A stretch of 64,000 nucleotides of DNA from Microbacterium sp. LWO12-1.2 (GTDB lineage Bacteria > Actinomycetota > Actinomycetes > Actinomycetales > Microbacteriaceae), in assembly GCF_040675875.1 (NCBI RefSeq), contig NZ_JBEGII010000001.1, positions 3,596,001-3,660,000 of the forward strand. The letters run 5' to 3'. This document shows positions 24,578 to 34,029 of the stretch, piece after piece. The translations under genes and the position numbers were made by a program. Position 1 is the stretch's first letter. The number at the start of each line of letters is the position of its first letter. The notes beneath the pieces are model-generated. The model made no database searches and was not told where the DNA came from. It was given only the letters and a program-made list of their open reading frames with translations.

Positions 24578-25618
24578 ATGCCTGTGCGCACCTCTCGACT
24601 TCTCGCTGCCGGTATCGCCGCAGCGCTCGCTCTCAGTCTCGCCGCGTGTGCCACGCCGAAGACCGATGACACCGCAGACGTGGTCGGCGCCAATCCGGCT
24701 GACCCCTCCGCCTTCCCGGTCACGATCGAGCACGTGTACGGCGAGACCACGATCGCCGAGAAGCCCGAGCGCATCGCCACGATCGCGTGGGCGAACCACG
24801 AGGTGCCGCTGGCCCTCGGCGTCGTCCCGGTCGGCATGAGCAAGGCCACCTGGGGTGACGACGACGACAACGGCGTGCTGCCCTGGGTCGAGGAGAAGCT
24901 CGACGAGCTGGGCGCCGACACCCCTGTGCTGTTCGATGAGACCGACGGCATCGACTACGAGGCTGTGGCCGACACCGAGCCCGACGTCATCCTCGCCGCC
25001 TACTCCGGTCTGACGCAGGAGGAGTACGACACCCTCTCCAAGATCGCTCCGGTCGTCGCCTACCCCAAGGTCGCCTGGGGGACCTCGGTCGACGACATGA
25101 TCGAGCTGAACTCGAAGGCACTCGGCCTGGAGGCAGAGGGGCAGGCGCTGATCGAGGACCTGCACGCCGATTCCGAGGCAGCGCTCGAGGAGAACAGCAT
25201 CCTCAAGGACAAGAAGGTCCTGTTCGCCTACGTCGACCCGACCGACCTCAGCCAGATCGGCTACTACACGGCGATCGACACGCGCCCCGGCTTCCTGCAC
25301 GACGACCTGGGGCTCCCGCTCCCGTCGATCGTCGAGGAGAACGCCGGCAGCGACCAGTTCTACCTCACGGTCAGCTCGGAAGAGGCCGACAAGTTCGCCG
25401 ACGTCGATGTGTTCGTCACCTACGGAGACGACTCGCTCATCGCCACGCTGCAGGCCGACCCGCTGCTCTCCAAGATCCCGGCCATCGCCGAGGGGCGGAT
25501 CGCGATCCTGCCCGACGCCACCCCAGTCGCGGCATCCGCGAACCCCTCGCCGCTGTCGATCCCGTGGGGTCTGAGCGACTACCTGGCCCTTCTGGCCGCG
25601 CCGCTCGCGGCGAAGTGA
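24578..25618 (+). CDS. Siderophore/iron ABC transporter solute-binding lipoprotein (FecB/FepB-like)
   Basis: 346 residues, lipobox SLAAC with Cys at about 24. Cluster A-8 type periplasmic-binding fold: GETTIAEKPERIATIAWANHEVPLALGVVPVGM, then DYEAVADTEPDVILAAYSGLTQEEYDTLSKIAPVV, both typical of Fe-siderophore binders. ATG 24578 follows GAAGGGA. Captures ferric siderophore outside the membrane and hands it to the two FecCD permeases downstream. Under probable DtxR control through the boxes at 24493-24540. Confidence 0.92.
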   Translation: MPVRTSRLLAAGIAAALALSLAACATPKTDDTADVVGANPADPSAFPVTIEHVYGETTIAEKPERIATIAWANHEVPLALGVVPVGMSKATWGDDDDNGVLPWVEEKLDELGADTPVLFDETDGIDYEAVADTEPDVILAAYSGLTQEEYDTLSKIAPVVAYPKVAWGTSVDDMIELNSKALGLEAEGQALIEDLHADSEAALEENSILKDKKVLFAYVDPTDLSQIGYYTAIDTRPGFLHDDLGLPLPSIVEENAGSDQFYLTVSSEEADKFADVDVFVTYGDDSLIATLQADPLLSKIPAIAEGRIAILPDATPVAASANPSPLSIPWGLSDYLALLAAPLAAK

Positions 25619-25649
25619 GCCTCGGCTCCCGCTCCGTGCACTGAACACA

Positions 25650-26693
25650 GTGGCCACCGTCACCGTTCCCACGCCGGGCGCCGCAGACCTGCGGCGTCCG
25701 GCGTGGGCGCGTACCCTCTGGCTGCTGATCGGGCTGGGCGTGCTGCTCGTGCTCTGCGTGCTGTCGGTGTGCTTCGGAGTGCGCGCGGTGAGCATCGACG
25801 ACATCTCCGCGGCTCTCGGCGGGCAGACCGACACCCTCGCCCAGGCCGCGATCGTCAAGAGGCTGCCTCGCACGGTGCTCGCGCTGCTGGTCGGCGCCGC
25901 CCTCGCGCTCTCCGGCGCCACCATGCAGGCCGTGACCCGCAATCCGATCGCCGACCCCGGCATCCTCGGCGTCTCGAACGGTGCGTCGCTCGCGGTCGTG
26001 ATCGGCATCGCGTTCCTGGGTCTCTCGAACCCCTACGGGCAGATGGCCCTCGCGATCGTCGGCGCCGCGGTCGCCGCGACCTTCGTCTACACGGTCGGAT
26101 CGCTCGGACGAGGGGGAGCGACACCGCTCAAGCTCGCCCTCGCGGGAGCGGCCACCTCCGCCGCCTTCGCCTCGCTCATCAGCGCGATCATGCTGCCCCG
26201 CGTCGATCTGCTGCAGGCGTTCCAGTCCTGGCAGATCGGCGGCGTCGGCGGTGCGGAGTGGCCGCGCATCGCCTTGACCGCTCCGGTCCTCGCGCTCGGC
26301 GCACTCATCTGCTTCGCGAGCGCCCGCGGCATGAACTCCCTCGCGCTCGGCGACGACATGGCCAAGGGGCTCGGGGAGCACGTCTTCCGCACCCGCCTGA
26401 TGTCGGCGCTGGGCGCCGTGATCCTCGCCGGTGCGGCGACCGCCATCGCCGGACCGATCGGGTTCGTCGGCCTGGTGATCCCGCACGTCTGCCGCCTGCT
26501 GATCGGCACTGACCACCGCTGGCTGCTGCCGTTCTCGGCCCTCGCCGGTGCGGCGCTGCTGCTCGCGAGCGACATCATCGGCCGCGTGATCTCGCCTTCG
26601 TCCGAAGAGATCCAGGTGGGCATCATCACCGCGATCGTGGGAGCCCCGTTCTTCATCTGGATCGTCCGCCGTCAGAAGGTGCGGGAACTGTGA
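25650..26693 (+). CDS. Iron-siderophore ABC permease (FecCD family), first subunit
   Basis: 347 residues, GTG start. Nine or ten hydrophobic segments and the FecCD/BtuC signatures RLPRTVLALLVGAALALSG, NPIADPGILGVSNGAS, GPIGFVGLVIPHVCRLLIG. Forms a heterodimer with the next gene, which begins inside its stop codon (GTGA). Moves ferric siderophore across the membrane using the ATPase encoded two genes on. Confidence 0.93.
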   Translation: MATVTVPTPGAADLRRPAWARTLWLLIGLGVLLVLCVLSVCFGVRAVSIDDISAALGGQTDTLAQAAIVKRLPRTVLALLVGAALALSGATMQAVTRNPIADPGILGVSNGASLAVVIGIAFLGLSNPYGQMALAIVGAAVAATFVYTVGSLGRGGATPLKLALAGAATSAAFASLISAIMLPRVDLLQAFQSWQIGGVGGAEWPRIALTAPVLALGALICFASARGMNSLALGDDMAKGLGEHVFRTRLMSALGAVILAGAATAIAGPIGFVGLVIPHVCRLLIGTDHRWLLPFSALAGAALLLASDIIGRVISPSSEEIQVGIITAIVGAPFFIWIVRRQKVREL

Positions 26694-27772
26694 GCACCGT
26701 GAAGCAGAACACCGCTGCGCAACCTCCCGCTTCCGGCGACCTCGCTGCCGGTGTCGCCGCGATCATCGCCGGACGCCGCGCCCGCCATCGCCGCCACGCG
26801 ATCGCCACCATCGTGCTGGGCATCCTGTTGTTCGCCCTCTTCGCCGTCGCGCTCATGGTGGGCAACACGTTCTACACGCCCGAGCAGGTCATCCGCGTGA
26901 TCCTCGGCGAGACCGTGCCCGGCGCGTCCTTCACCGTCGGCGAGCTGCGATTGCCGCGCACGGTGCTGGCCGTGCTCGCCGGCGTCTCGTTCGGCATCGC
27001 GGGCGTGTGCTTCCAGACCCTGCTGCGCAATCCGCTCGCCTCGCCCGACATCATCGGCATCTCCGATGGCGCGGGCGCCGCAGCCGTGCTCGGCATCATC
27101 GTGCTGTCGCTGAACGGACCCGTCGTCTCGCTGCTGGCCCTCGGCGGCGCGCTCGTGACCGCAGGAGTGATCTACCTGCTCTCGATCAAGGGCGGCTTCG
27201 CCGGCACCCGACTGATCCTGATCGGCATCGGTATCGCGGCCATGCTGCAGAGCGTCATCTCGTACATGCTGTCGCGCGCCGCGAGCTGGGACATCCAGAC
27301 CGCCATGCAGTGGCTCACCGGCAGCCTGAACAACGCGTCCTGGGAGCGGGTGACGCCGCTGGCGATCGCCGCAGCCGTCATCCTGCCGCTGATGCTCACG
27401 CAGGGCAGGGCGCTGGGTGCCCTGCAGCTGGGCGACGACTCGGCCTCGGGTCTCGGCGTGCGCGTGAATCGCACTCGGCTCCTGTTCATCCTCGGCGCGG
27501 TGGCGCTGCTGGCCTTCGCCACCGCCGCGACCGGGCCCATCGCGTTCGTCGCCTTCATGGCCGGACCCATCGCCGCCCGCATCACGGGGCCGGGCGCGAA
27601 CCTGCTGCTGCCCAGCGCGTTCGTCGGTGCGGTGCTGGTGCTCGGTGGTGACCTGATCGGCCAGTACGCCCTCGGCGCCCGCTACCCGGTCGGCGTCATC
27701 ACGGGTGTGCTCGGCGCGCCCTATCTGATCTATCTCCTCATCCGCACCAACCGCACTGGGGGCTCGCTGTGA
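26690..27772 (+). CDS. Iron-siderophore ABC permease (FecCD family), second subunit
   Basis: 360 residues, GTG overlapping the previous stop. Longer cytoplasmic N-terminus (about 45 residues with RRARHRRHA) than its partner. FecCD signatures LRLPRTVLAVLAGVSFGIAG, NPLASPDIIGISDGAG, GPIAFVAFMAGPIAARI. Same topology as the first subunit. GTG start of the ATPase overlaps its end. Confidence 0.93.
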   Translation: MSTVKQNTAAQPPASGDLAAGVAAIIAGRRARHRRHAIATIVLGILLFALFAVALMVGNTFYTPEQVIRVILGETVPGASFTVGELRLPRTVLAVLAGVSFGIAGVCFQTLLRNPLASPDIIGISDGAGAAAVLGIIVLSLNGPVVSLLALGGALVTAGVIYLLSIKGGFAGTRLILIGIGIAAMLQSVISYMLSRAASWDIQTAMQWLTGSLNNASWERVTPLAIAAAVILPLMLTQGRALGALQLGDDSASGLGVRVNRTRLLFILGAVALLAFATAATGPIAFVAFMAGPIAARITGPGANLLLPSAFVGAVLVLGGDLIGQYALGARYPVGVITGVLGAPYLIYLLIRTNRTGGSL

Positions 27773-28569
27773 CCGTCTCGCACACACTGTCGGCGGAGGG
27801 GGTCACCCTCTCGTACGGCGACCGCACCATCATCGACACGCTCGACCTGCAGATCAGCCCCGGCAAGATCACCACGATCGTCGGGGCGAACGGATGCGGC
27901 AAGTCGACGCTGCTGCGTTCGCTCGCCCGGCTCCTGTCGCCCAGTGCCGGACAGGTCGTGCTCGACGGCAAGTCGGTGCACGCACGTCCGACCAAGGAGG
28001 TCGCCCGTATCCTCGGCCTGCTGCCGCAGTCGCCGGTCGCGCCCGAGGGCATCGCCGTCGCCGATCTGGTGGGCCGAGGCCGCCATCCGCACCAGAAGGT
28101 GCTCGCGCGCTGGAGCGCCCATGACTACGAGGTCGTGGCAGACGCCCTCGCGGCCACGGGGACGACCGAGCTCGCCGACCGCAGCGTCGACGAGCTGTCG
28201 GGCGGGCAGCGCCAGCGCGTGTGGATCGCGATGGCGCTCGCGCAGGAGACCGACATCCTGCTGCTCGACGAGCCGACCACGTTCCTCGACGTCGCGCACC
28301 AGGTCGAGGTGCTCGACCTGCTCACCGACCTGAGCGTCTCGCGCGGCACGACCATCGTGATGGTGCTGCACGACCTCAACCTCGCCGCGCGTTACGCCGA
28401 CGAGCTGGTCGCCATGAAGGAGGGACGGGTGCACGCGATCGGCGCACCGCAGGATGTCGTCACCGCCTCCCTCGTCGAAGAGGTCTTCGGCCTCGCCAAT
28501 CAGATCACCATCGACCCTGTCTCCGGCAAGCCGATGGTCACACCCATCGGGAGGCACCATGTCCGCTGA
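27769..28569 (+). CDS. Iron-siderophore ABC ATPase (FecE/FepC-like)
   Basis: 266 residues. Walker A GANGCGKST, Q-loop LLPQSPVAPEG, signature LSGGQRQRVWIAMALAQ, Walker B ILLLDEPTTFLD, switch His in VLHDLNLAARY: a complete FecE-type ATPase. GTG start overlaps the permease stop; its own end overlaps the siderophore-interacting protein by 11 bp. Powers ferric siderophore import. Confidence 0.95.
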   Translation: MTVSHTLSAEGVTLSYGDRTIIDTLDLQISPGKITTIVGANGCGKSTLLRSLARLLSPSAGQVVLDGKSVHARPTKEVARILGLLPQSPVAPEGIAVADLVGRGRHPHQKVLARWSAHDYEVVADALAATGTTELADRSVDELSGGQRQRVWIAMALAQETDILLLDEPTTFLDVAHQVEVLDLLTDLSVSRGTTIVMVLHDLNLAARYADELVAMKEGRVHAIGAPQDVVTASLVEEVFGLANQITIDPVSGKPMVTPIGRHHVR

Positions 28570-29515
28570 GACCACCACCGAACGCCCCACCTACGTGCTC
28601 GCACGCGCCGAGGTGCGTGCGGTGAACCGCGTCTCGCCCTCGTTCGTGCGGGTGACCTTCGGCGGCGACGAACTGTTCGAGTTCGGCACCCCCGGCGATG
28701 TCTTCGACAGCCGCATCAAGCTCATCTTCCCCCCGGCATCCGGCGTGCTGCCGACCCTCGACCGCGAGAACGGCGACTGGTGGGGCTCGTTCCTCGCGGT
28801 GCCTGAGGAAGAGCGCGGATCGATGCGCACCTACTCGGTCCGTGATCTGCGTGTCGACGCAGAGGGCACCGAGGTCGACGTCGACTTCGTGCTGCACCTC
28901 GAGCCCGGTCTCACGGGCCCCGCGTCCCGCTGGGCGAGCACCGCCGCCGTGGGGCAGGAGCTGTACCTCGTCGGTCCGCGCCGCGGGGTGGATGCCGATG
29001 CGCACGGTGGGGCCGAGTACGCCCCCGGAACCGCAGCCTCGGTCGTGCTCGCGGGTGACGAGACGGCCGCCCCGGCGATCGCCCGCATCCTCGAGGATGC
29101 CCCGAGCGACCTGCGCGGCGTCGCCTTCATCGAGGTGCCGTCGCCCGCCGACATCCTGCGGATCGACGTGCCGTCCGGTGTCGAGGTGCACTGGCTCCCC
29201 CGTGATGCCGGTGATCCGCACGGGCTGCGACTGATCCCTGCGGTGCTCGCGCACCTCGGCGATGCTGATGCGACGGACGAGATCCGTGTGAAGGACATCG
29301 ACACCGAGGACCTGCTCTGGGAGACGCCCGACTACTCGGGACTCGGCGAGGAGATCGCGGCGGCGGATGCTCCGGCCGAGCGCTACTTCTGGATCGCGGG
29401 CGAGAGCGGTGTCGTCACGACACTGCGCCGCCATCTCGTGAAGGACCTCGGCATCGACCGCTCGCAGGTGGCCTTCATGGGGTACTGGCGCCGCGGCGTC
29501 GCCATGCGCGGCTGA
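28559..29515 (+). CDS. Siderophore-interacting protein (FAD-dependent ferric-siderophore reductase)
   Basis: 318 residues from ATG 28559. FAD-binding barrel with RTYSVRD (the RxYS/T flavin motif), then an NAD(P)H-binding half (VVLAGDETAAPAIARIL) and the C-terminal WIAGESGVV and FMGYWRRG signature of the SIP/ViuB family. Reduces Fe(III) in the imported siderophore to release Fe(II) in the cytosol. Last gene of the iron operon, co-translated with the ATPase. Confidence 0.93.
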   Translation: MSAETTTERPTYVLARAEVRAVNRVSPSFVRVTFGGDELFEFGTPGDVFDSRIKLIFPPASGVLPTLDRENGDWWGSFLAVPEEERGSMRTYSVRDLRVDAEGTEVDVDFVLHLEPGLTGPASRWASTAAVGQELYLVGPRRGVDADAHGGAEYAPGTAASVVLAGDETAAPAIARILEDAPSDLRGVAFIEVPSPADILRIDVPSGVEVHWLPRDAGDPHGLRLIPAVLAHLGDADATDEIRVKDIDTEDLLWETPDYSGLGEEIAAADAPAERYFWIAGESGVVTTLRRHLVKDLGIDRSQVAFMGYWRRGVAMRG

Positions 29516-29611
29516 GGCTGCTTTTCGAGTCCGATCAGCAGGACGCAGCGTGATGGACGCATCGCACCGGCTCCCCGGCCGCAGCGCGAAGCGGTCGGTG
29601 CAGTATTGCGG

Positions 29612-30100
29612 TCACCCCGCGGGCCGCCATCCGTCGTCCGGGCCGATGGTCGCTGACACACGACGACTGATCGTGCGCAGCTGACGGGCCTGGGCGGTGG
29701 TCAGGGTGTCGAAGATCAATCGGCGTACGAGTGCGTGGTGTGCGGGGGTCGACTCGACGACCTTCTCGTGCCCCGCCGGCGTGAGAACCCCCAGTGTGAA
29801 CCGCCCGTCCTCTGGATCGATCTCCCGGCGCACCCAACCCTTCGCCTCGAGTCGCGAGACGGCGCGGGAGAGGCGTGAGAGCGTGCTGCTCGCGTAGCTC
29901 GCGAGCACGCTCAGCCGCAAAGACCGCTGCGGGGCTGAGTCGAGCGCGAACAGGATGCCGTGCTCGAAGTGGGTGAGTCCGCTGTCTCGCTGCAGTTGTG
30001 CGTCGAGTGCGGCGGGGAGACGTTCGAGCAGCGTGGCCACGGGAGCCCACGTCTCCAGCTCATCCGGAGTGAGTGGCTCATCGGTGGCGTGCTCGGTCAT
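29612..30100 (-). CDS. MarR-family regulator
   Basis: 162 residues. Winged helix with LTHFEHGILFALD, LSVLASYASSTLSRLSRAVSRLEAKGWVRRE (recognition helix and linker) and the wing DPEDGRFTLGVLTPAGHE. Dimeric repressor in its family. Divergent to an SDR gene; two near-identical 16-bp palindromes between the genes are its obvious operators. The 96 bp between its stop and the SIP gene hold nothing I recognise. Confidence 0.9.
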   Translation of the reverse strand: MTEHATDEPLTPDELETWAPVATLLERLPAALDAQLQRDSGLTHFEHGILFALDSAPQRSLRLSVLASYASSTLSRLSRAVSRLEAKGWVRREIDPEDGRFTLGVLTPAGHEKVVESTPAHHALVRRLIFDTLTTAQARQLRTISRRVSATIGPDDGWRPAG

Positions 30101-30130
30101 GGGACGAGGCTACCTCAGAAGTATCAATTC

Positions 30131-30179
30131 ACTTGCTCAAGCAAGTCCAAAGCGCGTACCATCACTTGCTTAAGCAAGT
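30131..30179. promoter_or_regulatory. Paired MarR operators
   Basis: ACTTGCTCAAGCAAGT (30131-30146, one centre mismatch) and ACTTGCTTAAGCAAGT (30164-30179, perfect palindrome), centres 33 bp apart (about three helical turns), in the 115-bp divergent region between MarR and SDR genes. They would cover both promoters. This is typical of a self-regulated MarR switch. Confidence 0.85.
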
Positions 30180-30215
30180 CATAGATGCGCCGGATGGCGC
30201 AGATTGAAGGATGGA

Positions 30216-31007
30216 ATGGATCTGCGACTGCAGGGCAAGAGGGCATTCATCAGCGGCTCGAGCCAGGGAATCGGGTACGCGATCGCGGCGTCGCTCGCCG
30301 CGGAGGGCGCGGAGGTGATGCTGAACGGGCGTGACGCGCTGCGGGTCGAGGCGGCGGTCGAGCGGCTTCGTGCCGACTATCCCGATGCGCGAGTGTCGGG
30401 TCGCGCCGCCGACTTCGCGAAGGCCGACGAGGTTGCGGCGCTCACTGCCGCGCTCGGCGAGATCGACATCCTCGTGAACAACGTCGGGCTGTTCGGCCTC
30501 GCCGACTTCGCGTCGATCGCCGATGACGACTGGATGCGGTACTTCGAGGTCAACGTGATGAGCGGGGTGCGTCTCTCGCGCGCCGTGCTCGGCGGGATGC
30601 GTCAGCGCGGGTGGGGTCGCATCGTCTTCATCAGCAGTGAGTCCGGTGTCAACGTGCCGGCTGACATGGTGCACTACGGCATGACGAAGGCGGCGATGCT
30701 CGCGGTAAGCAACGGTCTGGCGAAGCTCACGCGCGGCACCGCCGTCACGGTCAATACCGTGCTCGGCGGGCCCACCTTCTCCCACGGTGTCGCCGCGTCC
30801 GTGGCGGCGGTCGCCGAGGCGCAGGCGCTGTCGGCGGAGGCGATGAAGGATGCCATCATCGGCCAGAACTCGACAACCCTGCTCGAGCGGTTCATCGAAC
30901 CGACCGAGATCGCCCACCTGGTCACCTACCTGGCGAGCCCCCTCTCGTCGGCGACGAACGGTGCGGCGTTGCGTGCGGATGGAGGAGTGCTCACCGCGAT
31001 GCTGTGA
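30216..31007 (+). CDS. SDR-family oxidoreductase
   Basis: 263 residues from ATG 30216 (GAAGGA upstream). Classical SDR: SGSSQGIG cofactor loop (residues 13-20), DILVNNVG, Ser141 region FISSESG, and Tyr154-Lys158 in YGMTK; C-terminal GGVLTAML close. NAD(P)H-dependent reduction or oxidation of an unknown carbonyl or alcohol. Under the MarR palindromes, so probably induced by the MarR ligand. A decayed hydrolase follows immediately. Confidence 0.9.
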   Translation: MDLRLQGKRAFISGSSQGIGYAIAASLAAEGAEVMLNGRDALRVEAAVERLRADYPDARVSGRAADFAKADEVAALTAALGEIDILVNNVGLFGLADFASIADDDWMRYFEVNVMSGVRLSRAVLGGMRQRGWGRIVFISSESGVNVPADMVHYGMTKAAMLAVSNGLAKLTRGTAVTVNTVLGGPTFSHGVAASVAAVAEAQALSAEAMKDAIIGQNSTTLLERFIEPTEIAHLVTYLASPLSSATNGAALRADGGVLTAML

Positions 31008-31425
31008 GTCACCGACGGCGTCGGCGCCCCTGGGGATTCCCCTGGGGCGAACCGGTGGATGCGAGCGGGTTCCAGGCGCAGGTGACGCTGTTCGAGGACC
31101 GCACGGTCGTGACATACGACCCCCGCGGCCTCGGCCGCAGCATCCGCAAGGACGGCGCAGTCACGAACGAACCCGAGATCCAGGCGGAGGACGTCCACGC
31201 GATCATCGAGGCGCTGAAGGCCGCGCCGACGCGATCGTGGTCGCGGTCGGCGAGGAGTCTCTGAAGGTCTACACCGGCCGTACCTCGATCGCCCTCGCCG
31301 AGAAGCTCGGCCAGCAGGCCACGGTCTTCCCGAGCCACCACGGCGGGTTCATGCGCGGCGAGTTCGGCTACGCCGGACAGCCCGAGGCCTTCGCCGCCAA
31401 GCTCCGCGCGGTGCTCGCGTCGTAG
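31004..31425 (+). pseudogene. Decayed alpha/beta hydrolase, internal deletion and frame change
   Basis: Two fragments of one hydrolase in different frames. The first (to about 31243) has DASGFQAQ, DRTVVTYDPRGLGRS and DVHAIIEALKA, the N-terminal part of an alpha/beta hydrolase. The second (about 31217-31425) has VAVGEESLKVYTGRTS, LGQQATVFPSHHGGFM and EAFAAKLRAVLAS, the C-terminal part with the catalytic His region. The middle with the nucleophile Ser is missing: intact relatives need roughly 120 more residues. A deletion with frame shift is the simplest reading. Not expected to give a working enzyme. Confidence 0.8.
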
Positions 31426-31449
31426 GGCATCCGATCGCTCTTCGGAGAA

Positions 31450-31512
31450 CTGCGGCATCTCGGACCGATCCACACGGGATGATCCGAGATGCCGCAGAAC
31501 TCCGAGATGCGG
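31450..31512. repeat. Intergenic inverted repeat, word CTGCGGCATCTCGGA
   Basis: CTGCGGCATCTCGGA (31450-31464) and TCCGAGATGCCGCAG (31483-31497) are perfect 15-bp complements with an 18-bp loop; a third copy, CTCCGAGATGCGG, follows at 31500. Between the decayed hydrolase and a minus-strand hydrolase (convergent ends). Same layout idea as the other boundary repeats, with a different word. Confidence 0.8.
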
Positions 31513-31527
31513 ATGCTGCCGCGCGAC

Positions 31528-32445
<918 letters not shown>

Positions 32446-32466
32446 ATGTCAAGTACACTTCTGGGT

Positions 32467-33036
32467 ATGACCGAAGAAGACGCCCGCGAACGCATCCTCG
32501 CCGCCGCCGAGGAGCTCTACTACCGCAAGGGTTACGCGGCCGTCGGCATGGACGAGCTTCGTCAGAGCGCCGGTGTGTCGCTGCGTCGCCTCTATGGACT
32601 GTTCCCCGCCAAGAACGACATCGTCGCCGCTGTGCTCGCCCGCAGGCACGCCGAGTGGGAATCCGGGCTCTCGACGGCGGTGGCGGATGCCGGTCACGAC
32701 CCTCGTGCGCGGCTGCTCGCGGTGTACGGCTACCTGGAGGACTGGTTCTGCACCGACAGCTTCCGCGGCTGCGCCTTCATCAATGCCTTCGGTGAACTGG
32801 GTGGCACCAATCCCGAGGTGGCTGCGATCGTGCGCGCGCACAAGGCGTCGTTCCAGGCGTACATGGCCCGACTCGTCGCCGAGATCGGAGCCCCCGCCGC
32901 GCTGGCAGCGCAGCTCTCGATCCTCGCCGAGGGGGCGCAGAGCACCGCGGCGATCTCCGCCGACCCGCAGGTCGCGGTGCAGGCGCGCGGCGCTGCCGAG
33001 GTGCTGATCGACGCCGCGATCCCGGCACGCGTCTGA
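32467..33036 (+). CDS. TetR-family repressor
   Basis: 189 residues from ATG 32467; an upstream ATG at 32446 abuts the operator and is less likely. HTH at residues about 28-48 (GMDELRQSAGVSLRRLYGLFPAK). Ligand-binding half carries Trp/Cys residues (EDWFCTDSFRGCAFINAF), a pattern found in TetR regulators of haloperoxidase/hydrolase genes. Controls the divergent hydrolase and itself through the twin palindromes. Confidence 0.92.
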   Translation: MTEEDARERILAAAEELYYRKGYAAVGMDELRQSAGVSLRRLYGLFPAKNDIVAAVLARRHAEWESGLSTAVADAGHDPRARLLAVYGYLEDWFCTDSFRGCAFINAFGELGGTNPEVAAIVRAHKASFQAYMARLVAEIGAPAALAAQLSILAEGAQSTAAISADPQVAVQARGAAEVLIDAAIPARV

Positions 33037-33138
33037 GCGGTTCCCCTCCTCGGACAGATATCTCTCGCCTGGTTAGACGTTTTCGCCGCCGCTGTCAAGG
33101 TGGATGCGCGGGAATGGAAGCCTCGGTAGTGTCCGGGC

Positions 33139-33939
33139 ATGGAATCTCGGAGCAGGGACATCACCAGGCAGACGGTGGTCATCGCCGCGGCATCCTTCAT
33201 GCTGATCGCCGCGGCCGTCGGGGCGGGTGCCTTCGGCGGCACCTCCGTCAGCGAGCTCCAGGACGGTGCGCTGTCGGCGCAGGGCTCCTACCTCGCCCCC
33301 GCGGGGCCGGCCTTCTCGATCTGGTCGCTCATCTACGTCGGGCTCATCGCGTACACGGTGTGGCAGGCGTTGCCTGCGCAGCGGCAGGATCCCCGGCAGC
33401 GCGCCGTCGGCGGCTGGATCGCGGCGTCGATGGTGCTTAACGGGTTGTGGCTGGTCACCGCCCAGTTCTGGTCGCTCATCGCGACGGTGATCGTGATCGC
33501 GCTGCTGCTCGCGACCCTGGCTCGTGTGGTCGTCATCCTCGGCCGCCACCCCGCCCGCGGATGGCCGGAGCGCCTGCTGGTCGACGGGGCCAACGGCCTC
33601 CACTTCGGCTGGGTCACGATCGCGACCGTCGCCAACATCGCCGCCTGGCTCACGCAGACCGCGCCCGAGAGCTGGGCTGATCAGGCCGAGGTCTGGGCCG
33701 TCGTCGTGCTCGTCGTGGTGATGGTCATCGGCGTGGCCAGTGCGTGGCTGACCGGCCGCATCGCTCCCGCGCTCGCGACCGCGTGGGGACTGGCCTGGCT
33801 CGCGGTGGGACGCCTGACCGGCGTACCCGAGAGCACCGTGACCGCGGTCGCCGCGATCATCGTCGCCGTGGTCCTGGTGGTGGCCGGTGCGCTCGCCGTG
33901 CGGAGACGGCGCGGGCGAGGAGCCGCCGTTTCTGCCTGA
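33139..33939 (+). CDS. TspO/MBR-like tryptophan-rich membrane protein
   Basis: 266 residues, about seven transmembrane segments, longer than classical five-helix TspO. The feature WSLIYVGLIAYTVWQALP resembles the TspO WxxIYxxxG(Y)xxW region, and it is commonly annotated as tryptophan-rich sensory protein in actinobacteria. Role in tetrapyrrole or steroid binding is known only for true TspO; for this long form it is inference. Stands alone between a TetR gene and convergent kdpE. Confidence 0.75.
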   Translation: MESRSRDITRQTVVIAAASFMLIAAAVGAGAFGGTSVSELQDGALSAQGSYLAPAGPAFSIWSLIYVGLIAYTVWQALPAQRQDPRQRAVGGWIAASMVLNGLWLVTAQFWSLIATVIVIALLLATLARVVVILGRHPARGWPERLLVDGANGLHFGWVTIATVANIAAWLTQTAPESWADQAEVWAVVVLVVVMVIGVASAWLTGRIAPALATAWGLAWLAVGRLTGVPESTVTAVAAIIVAVVLVVAGALAVRRRRGRGAAVSA

Positions 33940-34001
33940 ACTTCTGCGGCCACAGTCACCTTCTGCGGAGGGATCCGTGCGGATCGGCCGCAGAAGGTGC
34001 G
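33940..34001. repeat. Intergenic repeat, word ACTTCTGCGG / ACCTTCTGCGG
   Basis: Between the convergent TspO-like and kdpE genes. ACTTCTGCGG (33940) and ACCTTCTGCGG (33958) on the plus strand, CCGCAGAAGGT (33988) in inverted form, with GGATCCGTGCGGATC in the loop giving an inner small stem. One more member of the boundary-repeat set, with three copies instead of four. Confidence 0.65.
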
Positions 34002-34029
34002 TCAGCCCGCCATGCCGGTGATCCGAGAC

